Assembly: GCA_020431745.1 (NCBI GenBank)
Contig: JAGQHR010000259.1
Span: 1 to 5,589, forward strand
Source: Candidatus Eiseniibacteriota bacterium
GTDB lineage: Bacteria > Eisenbacteria > RBG-16-71-46 > CAIMUX01
Length of the DNA: 5,589 bases
Reading direction: 5' to 3'
Below, piece after piece: positions 1 to 5,589 of this stretch (position 1 is the stretch's first letter; every line of letters starts with the position of its first letter). Position numbers and translations under genes: made by a program. The notes beneath the pieces were generated by a model. It searched no databases, was not told the origin of the DNA, and saw only the letters and a program-made list of their open reading frames with translations.

Positions 1-153
1 GCTTGGCTATCTCATCCCGGGGCCGCCGTCAGAGCGAACCTGCGCGAAAGCCGCAGTGTAGCCGCTGGGCGCGTTCGGGGGTATCCGGAGCCCCGTCTCG
101 GGTAACCGGACCGGACTCTCGAGAACCCTGCTGCTCCGAGTCGGGCGACGCGG
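1..153. other. Downstream flank with no recognisable gene
   Basis: These bases follow the Omp85 stop in the direction of transcription. Reading frames through here are short or are extensions of shadows from the Omp85 gene. The only short inverted repeats (for example TCTCGAGA at 117-124 and CCCG-TCT-CGGG around 95-105) have no T-run after them on the minus strand, so I see no intrinsic terminator. Whether the operon continues to the left, for instance into a skp/ompH-like gene as in many diderms, cannot be told. Confidence 0.5.
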
Positions 154-2130
154 TCAGAACGCCTGCCCAAGCGCGACGTGGATCTCGCCCGACGGCTGCC
201 CGGGCACGTGTCCGCTCCCGAGCTTGAATCCGTAGTCGGCGCGCAGGGGGCCGACCGGAGTGATGAAGCGCAGCCCGCCTCCGGCGCCGTAGAAGACATT
301 GAGCGGGTCGTAGCCGGAACCCAGGAGCCCGTCCACGACGCGATTCATCGAGAAACGGGCCGGTTCGGCCCAAACGTTGCCTGCATCCAGGAAGAAACCG
401 GCCTGCAGGATCCAGAACAGCGGGATGCGCACCTCGACGTTGGCGAGCAGCATCGAGAGTCCCCCGATCGGCTCGTCCTTGTCGTTGAGCAGACCGACCT
501 CGTTCTCGGTGTAGCCGCGAATGGAGTTGCTCCCGCCGAGCCGGAAGCGTTCTTCCCAGGGAACTCTGGCCACGCGCAGGCTCTCCGGCGTGGATGGGCT
601 GTCGGCGCTGAGAGCGATGCCGTTGCTGAAGGGCTCGATGTACCCGACGCGGAAACGCGCCGCCACGACCCAGCCTCGCCGCGGGGTGGTGTAGCCGTGC
701 CAGGCCACGCTGGAACGACCGAACTCGTTGGTTCCGCCGAGGACGCCGCCCGCGTACTCGAGCTGTCCCTGCAGATAGCGTCCGCTCGTGGCATTGAAGG
801 GATTGTCCCGGCGATCGTTGACGGCGTCGAGCCGCACGAAGCGTGTCGTGTGACGTGGACGAACCCCCGATTCGGTGGTCCAGACCTCGCGCGTTTCCAC
901 CGAGGTCGCGAGCCGCGTCGCCAGCGAGATCTCGCGGGAGAGCCCGAACGAGTATCCCAGGATCCGTTCGCGGAAGGACTCTTCCTGCAACCACTGAAAG
1001 TAGGTGGAGACGGTGGCCCGATTGCGTGTGTGAAAGACGCGGGGTTCCAGGTAGTCCACCCGGGCAAGCCCTTCCTGGAAGCTCGCACCCGGCCCCCGGA
1101 AGTTCGGGTCCAATGAGTAGTAGAGCGATCCGTTCCAGCTCAGCCGCCTCCCCAGCCCGCCGAGATTGCGCAATCCCCACTCCGCCAGGAACCGCAGCTG
1201 ATCAGCCGAGGAGAATCCCGCGCCTCCCCCGATCCAACCCTTCTTGCGTTCGCGGGCCGTGACCAGCAGCGAAGCCTGACCGGTCGTCGAGTCGGAGACT
1301 TCCGGTTGTACACGCACGCTGTGAAAGATCCCGGTCTCGAGCAGGCGCCGGCGGCTTTCCAACAAACCCTTGGGAGTGAGGAGATCACCCGGTTTCAGCG
1401 TCAGCTCGCGGATCACCGTCTCCTGCCGCGTCCGTACCAGCGGTTCGACCCGGATCGAGTCGATGCGGACTTCCGGCCCCGGATCGCACCGGTAGATGAC
1501 GTCGGCCCGGGTCCCGGCGAAGTGCAGCTCTTCCTCGGACTGCACCAGCGCGTGCCCGCGATCTTTGTAATACCCTTCCACGGCCTGCCGGGTGGCCTCC
1601 AGCTTGTCGTCTCGGAGTCGATCCCCGCGCTCCCAGTGGATGCGGCCCCGAATCGCCGACAGATCGGACAGCGAAACGCCCCGCACCGTCACCCGGCCGA
1701 CGCGGATCAGGGGACCTTCGTCCACCGTGATTTCGATCGTCACCTTGTCCCCCGCCTCGTTGTAGCGCACGAGGGCGTCCGTGATGCGCGCGAAGGGAAA
1801 TCCTTCGTCGCGATAGCGTTGGACGATCTCGTTGAGATCGGAGGCGAGGAAGTCGGCGCCGGGAAAGCGGGGCGTGCTCAGGGGATGGAGAATCGACGGC
1901 TCGCGCAGACGCATGACCGCGCGGAGCGCTCCGTCATCCAGGTTTTCGTTGCCCTCGAACCGGATCTCGGCGATCTCCGGTGCGATCCCGATTTCCGCCC
2001 CGAGGACGGCACCCGACGGGACGGCCAGCGCGGCGCACCAGACCAGCACCGACAAAAGACGCGCGCGCGATCGGGATCCGGCGGGCGGAAGCGGGCGAAT
2101 GGACGCGGCGGCCTCGAACGTCAACGGCAT
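154..2130 (-). CDS. Omp85 superfamily outer-membrane protein, BamA/TamA type, three POTRA domains
   Basis: Omp85 proteins are outer-membrane beta-barrels with periplasmic POTRA domains that insert or assemble other outer-membrane proteins. This one has 658 residues. A signal peptide is visible: Arg-rich stretch at 20-24, hydrophobic core about 25-44, probable cleavage near AVLGA-E (45/46). Three POTRA-like units follow at about 52-137, 142-220 and 222-293; YRDEGF, YYKDRGH and LLETGIF mark their second helices. The barrel runs from about 298, with AEWGLRNLGGLGRRLS (316-331), NDRRDNPFNATSGRYL (438-453), the L6 motif GGSNSIRGY with RGY at 538-540, FFLDAGNVW (579-587) and GPLRADYGFKLG (627-638). 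It ends in a beta-signal-like VALGQAF with terminal Phe. It occupies the position of bamA, but BamA normally has five POTRAs and about 750-850 residues; three is the TamA number. No gene symbol is given because sequence alone does not separate the two. The start overlaps dxr; the n-region of about 24 residues is long. The stop is TGA at 156-154. Confidence 0.9.
   Translation of the reverse strand: MPLTFEAAASIRPLPPAGSRSRARLLSVLVWCAALAVPSGAVLGAEIGIAPEIAEIRFEGNENLDDGALRAVMRLREPSILHPLSTPRFPGADFLASDLNEIVQRYRDEGFPFARITDALVRYNEAGDKVTIEITVDEGPLIRVGRVTVRGVSLSDLSAIRGRIHWERGDRLRDDKLEATRQAVEGYYKDRGHALVQSEEELHFAGTRADVIYRCDPGPEVRIDSIRVEPLVRTRQETVIRELTLKPGDLLTPKGLLESRRRLLETGIFHSVRVQPEVSDSTTGQASLLVTARERKKGWIGGGAGFSSADQLRFLAEWGLRNLGGLGRRLSWNGSLYYSLDPNFRGPGASFQEGLARVDYLEPRVFHTRNRATVSTYFQWLQEESFRERILGYSFGLSREISLATRLATSVETREVWTTESGVRPRHTTRFVRLDAVNDRRDNPFNATSGRYLQGQLEYAGGVLGGTNEFGRSSVAWHGYTTPRRGWVVAARFRVGYIEPFSNGIALSADSPSTPESLRVARVPWEERFRLGGSNSIRGYTENEVGLLNDKDEPIGGLSMLLANVEVRIPLFWILQAGFFLDAGNVWAEPARFSMNRVVDGLLGSGYDPLNVFYGAGGGLRFITPVGPLRADYGFKLGSGHVPGQPSGEIHVALGQAF
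2121..2130 (-). other. 10-bp overlap of the dxr end with the Omp85 gene start
   Basis: On the minus strand the bases ATGCCGTTGA contain both the ATG of the Omp85 gene (2130-2128) and the TGA of dxr (2123-2121) in different frames. No purine-rich Shine-Dalgarno sequence is visible in the roughly 20 bases before this ATG. Inference: translation of the outer-membrane protein depends on ribosomes finishing dxr. Confidence 0.8.
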
Positions 2131-3323
2131 CGGGCGAGCACCGCCCGCGCCGCCTGTCGCGCCCAGGCGTCCGCCTCGAGCACCGCCTCCAGATCATCGC
2201 GGGAGGACGCCGGTCGCCCGTCCAGGACCCGCTCCAGGCACTCGGCGATCTGGGGAAACGTGATCTCACCGGACAGGAACGAAGCCACCAAAACCTCGTC
2301 GGCCGCGTTCAGCACTGCCGGCGCCGTCGTGCCTTCGACGAGCGTGCGTTGCGCCAACCCCAGACAGGGATACCGACGCGGATCCGGCGCCCCGAACTCC
2401 AGGGTGCCGTGCGCCGTGAGATCACACCGCGGCAGCCCGGTATCGAAACGCTCCGGATGGCAGAGCGCGTGCTGGATCGGAATCCGCATGTCGGGAACCG
2501 AGAGCTGCGCCGTGGTCGAACCGTCGACCCATTCGACCAGTCCGTGGATGATCGATTGCGGATGGATCCAAACCGCGATCTGCTCCGGTGCGAGATCGAA
2601 CAACCACCGCGCTTCCATGACCTCGAAGCCCTTGTTGAGCAGGGTCGCGGAGTCGACCGTGATGCGTGGTCCCATCTTCCAGGTCGGGTGCGCGAGCGCC
2701 TCGCGCGGGGTGATCGCCGCGAACGTCGTGAGATCGCGCTGCCGGAACGGCCCACCCGACGCGGTGAGCACCAGGCGGCCGATCTGCGACGGCTGCGAGC
2801 CCTGCAGCAATTGGAAGAGCCCGTTGTGCTCGCTGTCGACCGGCAAAATCGCGGCACCGGTGCGCCGGGCTTCCCGCGTGAGACACGCACCCGCGATCAC
2901 CAGCGACTCCTTGTTCGCGAGAGCCACCGGCTTTCCGGCGGAGAGCGCATTCCAGGACGGACGCAAGCCCGCTGCGCCGACGAGTCCATTCAGCACCAGG
3001 TCCACTTCGGGCAGCGACGCGATCCGCTCGGAGCCATCGGCCCCGAACCGGATCTCCCCATTCCAACGCCCCGCGAGCCGGCTCCGCAGCGCGCTCTCCT
3101 GACTCGCGTCCGCCAGTGCGATCACCTGCGGGCGGAAGGCCAGCGTCTGTTCGGCGAGCGTATCGACGTTGGAATTCGCGGTCAGCGCAAAGACGGAGAG
3201 CTTCCCCGGAAGCCGGGACACCACATCGAGCGCGGAGCATCCGATCGATCCGGTGGATCCTAGAATCGCGATCTGCCGAGGTCGGGTAAGAGATTGGGCG
3301 GGATTGGTCTTCGAGTGCTCCAT
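2121..3323 (-). CDS. dxr: 1-deoxy-D-xylulose 5-phosphate reductoisomerase
   Basis: Dxr catalyses the NADPH- and divalent-metal-dependent rearrangement and reduction of DXP to MEP, the committed step of the non-mevalonate isoprenoid pathway, in the cytoplasm. The product is 400 residues, a normal length. The NADPH-binding loop GSTGSIG is at 22-28 and ALANKESLV at 134-142. PVDSEHNGLFQ at 161-171 supplies metal ligands Asp163 and Glu165, and Glu234 in the block DSATLLNKGFEVMEA (224-238) is the third. ASGG (188-191), the flexible-loop HPTWKMG (212-218) and HPQSIIHGLVEWVDGS (254-269) are conserved, so the active site looks intact. The N-terminus has about 13 more residues before the first strand than E. 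coli Dxr, with no better start between. GAGGA at 3331-3327 lies only 3 nt before the ATG at 3323, a short spacing. It starts 11 bp after the cdsA stop, and its TGA (2123-2121) lies inside the next gene. Confidence 0.97.
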   Translation of the reverse strand: MEHSKTNPAQSLTRPRQIAILGSTGSIGCSALDVVSRLPGKLSVFALTANSNVDTLAEQTLAFRPQVIALADASQESALRSRLAGRWNGEIRFGADGSERIASLPEVDLVLNGLVGAAGLRPSWNALSAGKPVALANKESLVIAGACLTREARRTGAAILPVDSEHNGLFQLLQGSQPSQIGRLVLTASGGPFRQRDLTTFAAITPREALAHPTWKMGPRITVDSATLLNKGFEVMEARWLFDLAPEQIAVWIHPQSIIHGLVEWVDGSTTAQLSVPDMRIPIQHALCHPERFDTGLPRCDLTAHGTLEFGAPDPRRYPCLGLAQRTLVEGTTAPAVLNAADEVLVASFLSGEITFPQIAECLERVLDGRPASSRDDLEAVLEADAWARQAARAVLARCR

Positions 3324-3334
3324 CCGTCCTCACA

Positions 3335-4171
3335 CTACCGGCCGAAGGCGGACAGGTAGTAGTAGAAAAGCGGTGCGGCAAAGAACAGGCTGTCGAACCG
3401 ATCCAGCACCCCGCCGTGGCCCGGCAGCAGCGATCCGGAGTCCTTGAGCGAAGCGCTTCGCTTGAGCCGGGACTCCACCAGGTCGCCCAACGCGGCGACG
3501 ACCGCAACGCAGAACCCCAATCCGACCGCGGCCGGCATCGCGAGGCCGCTCTGCAGCACTCCTCCCAGGCCCACGGCGGCGGTGATCGCGGCGACCGCTC
3601 CCCCGACCCAGCCTTCCCACGTCTTCTTCGGGGATACGGCCGGCCAGAGATGATGGCGGCCCCAGAGACTCCCCACGACGTAGGCCCCGGTGTCGCAGGC
3701 CCAGATCAGGAATACCGCGAGGAAGAGCCAGTCGGCCCCGGTTCCGGGCGGCGCGGTTCCTCGGAAACCGGACTCGTACAAGCGGACCAGGAACGACGGG
3801 AGGATTCCGAGATAGGCCGCCGCGCAAAGCTGGGCCACGCCGACGGCGAGCCCGCTCCGCGTGCGCCTCACGGAGGGAGGAATGTAGAGCACCCCGAGCG
3901 CACTCCCCCACCCGACCGCGACCAGAGTCGTCTCCCCGGGACCCAGCACCCCCGCCAGGTTCGCGACGTAGACCGCGACCGCGAGTACCGGCAGCACCGG
4001 CACGGTCCCGTAGCCGAGCTTCTTGAGAATCCGGTGGAGCTCCCAGGCGGCCAACCCCACGAGGATTGCCAGCCCCGAGGCAAAGACGGTCGGTCCCGCC
4101 AGAACCAGCCCGAGAAAGACCGGCCCCAGCAGCAATACCGTGAGGGCGCGTCGCCCGAGGCTGCCCGTCAT
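3335..4171 (-). CDS. cdsA: Phosphatidate cytidylyltransferase (CDP-diacylglycerol synthase)
   Basis: CdsA is an integral inner-membrane enzyme that converts phosphatidic acid and CTP to CDP-diacylglycerol, the precursor of the major phospholipids. The 278-residue product (E. coli 285) has many hydrophobic segments, roughly 10-46, 56-76, 82-97, 107-131, 147-168, 188-229 and 261-275. The family signature is complete at 234-260: S-R-L-K-R, then K243-D244, PGHGG at 250-254 and DRFD at 257-260. The upstream block DTGAYVVG (160-167) and SPKKTWEG (180-187) also match. The frame stays open upstream inside uppS, giving a longer 384-codon reading to 4489, but that part is an out-of-frame shadow of uppS; the ATG at 4171 gives a normal N-terminus starting just before the first membrane segment. 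There is no clear Shine-Dalgarno before it. With only 10 bp from the uppS stop, translational coupling is likely. The stop is TAG at 3337-3335. Confidence 0.96.
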   Translation of the reverse strand: MTGSLGRRALTVLLLGPVFLGLVLAGPTVFASGLAILVGLAAWELHRILKKLGYGTVPVLPVLAVAVYVANLAGVLGPGETTLVAVGWGSALGVLYIPPSVRRTRSGLAVGVAQLCAAAYLGILPSFLVRLYESGFRGTAPPGTGADWLFLAVFLIWACDTGAYVVGSLWGRHHLWPAVSPKKTWEGWVGGAVAAITAAVGLGGVLQSGLAMPAAVGLGFCVAVVAALGDLVESRLKRSASLKDSGSLLPGHGGVLDRFDSLFFAAPLFYYYLSAFGR

Positions 4172-4181
4172 CGGAGACCGA

Positions 4182-4931
4182 CTACTCGATGCGGCCGAAG
4201 CGTCGATCGCGGTTCTGGTACTCGGAGATCGCCCGGAAGAGGTCCCCCTTGCGGAAGTCGGGCCAGAGGGTGTCGGTGACATAGATCTCCGCGTAAGCGA
4301 GCTGCCAGAGCAGGAAGTTCGAAAGCCGCATCTCGCCGCTGGTGCGGATGAGCAGATCGGGATTCGGGATGCCGGCCGTGTAGAGATGCCGCTCCACCAA
4401 CGCCTCGTCGATCTTCTCCGGATCCAAGGTCCCGTCGCGAACCTCGCGCGCGAGATCCCGACAGCAATCGACCAGCTCGCTGCGACCACCGTAGGAGAGG
4501 GCCAGCACGAGACGCAGACCGGTGTTGCCGGCCAGGCGAGTCATCGTCTTCTCCAGCTCGCGCCGCACCTGCCGCGGGAGGTCGCCCCGCCGCCCGATCG
4601 TCTCGAGACGGACGTTGTTGTCGGCGAGCTCCTGCACTTCTTCCAGCAGGACCTGACGGAGGAAGCGCATGAGGGCGCTCACCTCGGCGCTGGGACGCGA
4701 CCAGTTCTCGCTGGAAAACGTGAAGAGGGTGAGGCACTCGATCCCGAGCTCGCCGCATCCTTCGACGACCTCGCGGACCGAGCGGCGTCCGGCGTGATGT
4801 CCGGCAATCCGGGGAAGGCCGCGGCGGGTCGCCCAGCGACCGTTGCCGTCCATGATGATGGCGACGTGGCGGGGCAGATTGCCTCGCGCCACCAAGTTCT
4901 CGCGATCGACCAAAAGCTCGGACTGCGACAT
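4182..4931 (-). CDS. uppS: Isoprenyl transferase: undecaprenyl diphosphate synthase (cis-prenyltransferase)
   Basis: UppS condenses eight IPP units in cis onto farnesyl diphosphate to give C55 undecaprenyl diphosphate, the lipid carrier for peptidoglycan and surface polysaccharide building blocks; it works at the cytoplasmic face of the membrane. With the start at 4931 the protein is 249 residues (E. coli about 253). The cis-prenyltransferase blocks are all present: HVAIIMDGNGRWA at 22-34 with catalytic Asp28, GLPRIAGHHAG at 38-48, FTFSSENWSRP at 70-80, ALSYGGRSE at 144-152, and PDLLIRTSGEMRLSNFLLWQ at 191-210 followed by WPDF at 223-226. The stop is TAG at 4184-4182. An in-frame GTG at 4979 would add 16 residues (MARTGARHGERRTERG), but these resemble nothing in the family and no ribosome-binding site precedes it. 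The gene lies 113 bp after frr and 10 bp before cdsA. The sequence alone cannot rule out a different final chain length. Confidence 0.96.
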   Translation of the reverse strand: MSQSELLVDRENLVARGNLPRHVAIIMDGNGRWATRRGLPRIAGHHAGRRSVREVVEGCGELGIECLTLFTFSSENWSRPSAEVSALMRFLRQVLLEEVQELADNNVRLETIGRRGDLPRQVRRELEKTMTRLAGNTGLRLVLALSYGGRSELVDCCRDLAREVRDGTLDPEKIDEALVERHLYTAGIPNPDLLIRTSGEMRLSNFLLWQLAYAEIYVTDTLWPDFRKGDLFRAISEYQNRDRRFGRIE

Positions 4932-4942
4932 GCCTCGCTCTG

Positions 4943-4948
4943 TCCTCC
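4943..4948 (-). promoter_or_regulatory. Shine-Dalgarno sequence for uppS, decides the start
   Basis: On the minus strand GGAGGA lies 11 nt before the ATG at 4931. The spacing is a little long but the match to the anti-SD is strong. The alternative upstream in-frame GTG at 4979 lies in the loop of the inverted repeat and has no purine-rich sequence before it. The site therefore favours the ATG at 4931 as the uppS start. Confidence 0.65.
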
Positions 4949-4965
4949 GCTCTCCGTGCCTGGCT

Positions 4966-4990
4966 CCCGTGCGCGCCACGCTCGCACGGG
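4966..4990 (-). other. Perfect 8-bp inverted repeat in the frr-uppS gap (possible RNA hairpin)
   Basis: CCCGTGCG at 4966-4973 and CGCACGGG at 4983-4990 are exact reverse complements separated by 9 bases, so the minus-strand transcript could form a GC-rich stem-loop 34 nt upstream of the uppS ATG. No run of T follows it in the direction of transcription, so it does not look like an intrinsic terminator. A transcript-stabilising or processing structure is possible, and so is chance in GC-rich DNA. The 9-mer CGTGCCTGG occurs on both sides of it (4955-4963 and 5012-5020). A weaker imperfect inverted repeat (5022-5042, one mismatch in seven pairs) sits just past the frr stop. Confidence 0.4.
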
Positions 4991-5044
4991 GCGGCGAATC
5001 CTGTCAAGGTGCGTGCCTGGTGCGGATCCCGGCCCGAGCCGCGC

Positions 5045-5589
5045 TCAGACCTCCAGGATCTCTTTCTCCTTCTTGGTCAGCACTTCGTCGATCTGCGCGG
5101 TGTGCTTGTCGGTGATCTTCTGGATCTCGCCCTGGAGCCGCCGCGACTCGTCCTCGGAAAGAACCGAGTCCTTCTCCAGCTTCTTGATCTCTTCGTTGGC
5201 GTCCCGGCGAATGTTGCGGATGGAGACCTTCGCGTCCTCCCCCTGCTTCTTCGCCTTCTTGACCATCTCCTTGCGCCGCTCTTCGGTGAGGGCCGGAATC
5301 GGCACCCGGATGAGCTCGCCGTCGTCGGCCGGATTGAGTCCCAGATCCGCCTTCTGGATCCCCTTCATCACATCCTGGAGCAGTCCCTTGTCCCACGGCT
5401 GCACCACCAGGAGGCGCGGCTGGGGGGCGGTGATGGACGCGACCTGGGACAGCGGCATGGTGGACCCATAGGCATCGACCCGCACGGACTCCAGCAGCGC
5501 CGGCGTCGCCTTGCCCGTCCGCAGCGACTGCAGGTCGTGCTTGAGGCTCTCGACGCTCTTGCTCATACGAGCGTCGCTCTCGTTGAGGA
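5045..5589 (-). CDS. frr: Ribosome recycling factor (RRF), 5' end truncated by window edge
   Basis: RRF acts in the cytoplasm with EF-G to split the post-termination ribosome so its subunits can be reused. The protein matches the family along its whole visible length: an N-terminal helix (KSVESLKHDLQSLRTGKATP), the middle block DLGLNP, the block IRVPIPALTEERRKEM, then IRNIRRDAN and a charged C-terminal helical arm. The first Arg of RRDAN corresponds to the essential Arg132 of E. coli RRF. The stop is TGA at 5047-5045. The first in-frame ATG, at 5566, is probably not the start: the frame stays open upstream to the window edge and encodes LNESDAR just before it, matching the family's N-terminal pattern ...DAExRMxKSVE. 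That Met aligns with internal Met13 of the 185-residue E. coli protein, so about five N-terminal residues should lie outside the window. It is the first visible gene of the cluster; pyrH is the usual upstream neighbour but cannot be seen. Confidence 0.96.
   Translation of the reverse strand, partial: LNESDARMSKSVESLKHDLQSLRTGKATPALLESVRVDAYGSTMPLSQVASITAPQPRLLVVQPWDKGLLQDVMKGIQKADLGLNPADDGELIRVPIPALTEERRKEMVKKAKKQGEDAKVSIRNIRRDANEEIKKLEKDSVLSEDESRRLQGEIQKITDKHTAQIDEVLTKKEKEILEV

Noticed and set aside
55..60. Minus-strand TACACT as a -10 box for a gene beyond the left edge
   Set aside because: No -35-like sequence lies at the right distance (it reads TACCCC) and no start codon with an open frame follows within the window.
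117..124. Palindrome TCTCGAGA downstream of the Omp85 stop as a terminator or operator
   Set aside because: It is a self-complementary 8-mer with no loop, no T-run follows it, and the flanking bases are only partly complementary.
2035..2040. Cys32 of the Omp85 signal peptide as a lipoprotein lipidation site
   Set aside because: The residues before it (VLVW) do not form a lipobox and the Cys lies in the middle of the hydrophobic core; a normal signal peptidase I site near residue 45 fits better.
1306..3102. Long plus-strand open frame (598 codons) antisense to the Omp85 gene and dxr
   Set aside because: It is antisense to two clearly recognisable genes, has low-complexity Arg/Ser/Pro/Ala-rich composition, no recognised motif, and is typical of spurious open frames in GC-rich DNA.
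3335..4489. CdsA extended upstream to 384 residues
   Set aside because: The extra 106 residues are an out-of-frame reading of uppS and have no CdsA similarity; the ATG at 4171 gives the normal family length and N-terminus.
5002..5007. Perfect minus-strand TTGACA as a sigma-70 promoter for uppS
   Set aside because: At spacings of 16-18 bases the sequence is CG-rich (CGAGCG region) with no resemblance to TATAAT, so a promoter call is not supported.
4023..5471. Long plus-strand open frame (482 codons) antisense to cdsA, uppS and frr
   Set aside because: It crosses three conserved genes and their gaps on the opposite strand and shows no family motif; it is a shadow of codon bias. The same applies to the 427-codon frame at 1980-3263.

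Overview
The window is a GC-rich stretch (about two-thirds G+C by eye) of a bacterial chromosome. It carries one tightly packed run of five housekeeping genes, all on the minus strand. In transcription order, from high to low coordinates, they are frr (ribosome recycling factor, 5' end cut by the window edge), uppS (undecaprenyl diphosphate synthase), cdsA (phosphatidate cytidylyltransferase), dxr (DXP reductoisomerase) and an Omp85/BamA-TamA family outer-membrane protein. This is the well-known pyrH-frr-uppS-cdsA-dxr-(rseP)-bamA gene order of many diderm bacteria. The outer-membrane barrel gene shows the host is Gram-negative. The phylum cannot be fixed from the sequence. The high GC, the three-POTRA Omp85 protein and the missing rseP argue against a typical enterobacterium and would suit one of the less-studied diderm phyla, but that is inference.

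Layout: frr occupies 5045-5589 and runs off the right edge. A 113-bp gap (4932-5044) follows, the largest between any two genes here; it holds an 8-bp perfect inverted repeat and the uppS ribosome-binding site. From uppS onward the genes are nearly fused: uppS to cdsA is 10 bp, cdsA to dxr is 11 bp, and dxr overlaps the start of the Omp85 gene by 10 bp. Positions 1-153, downstream of the Omp85 stop, hold no recognisable gene or clear terminator.

How the genes fit together: Dxr makes MEP, the committed precursor of isoprenoids. UppS uses the resulting IPP and FPP to make the C55 lipid carrier for peptidoglycan and surface polysaccharides. CdsA makes CDP-diacylglycerol for phospholipids. The Omp85 protein inserts or assembles outer-membrane proteins. 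Frr recycles ribosomes. The set reads as a translation plus envelope-growth operon.

I found no mobile element, CRISPR array, RNA gene or new system. The points worth a second look are the compact three-POTRA Omp85 in the bamA slot, the absence of rseP between dxr and that gene, the frr start lying outside the window, and the inverted repeat upstream of uppS.
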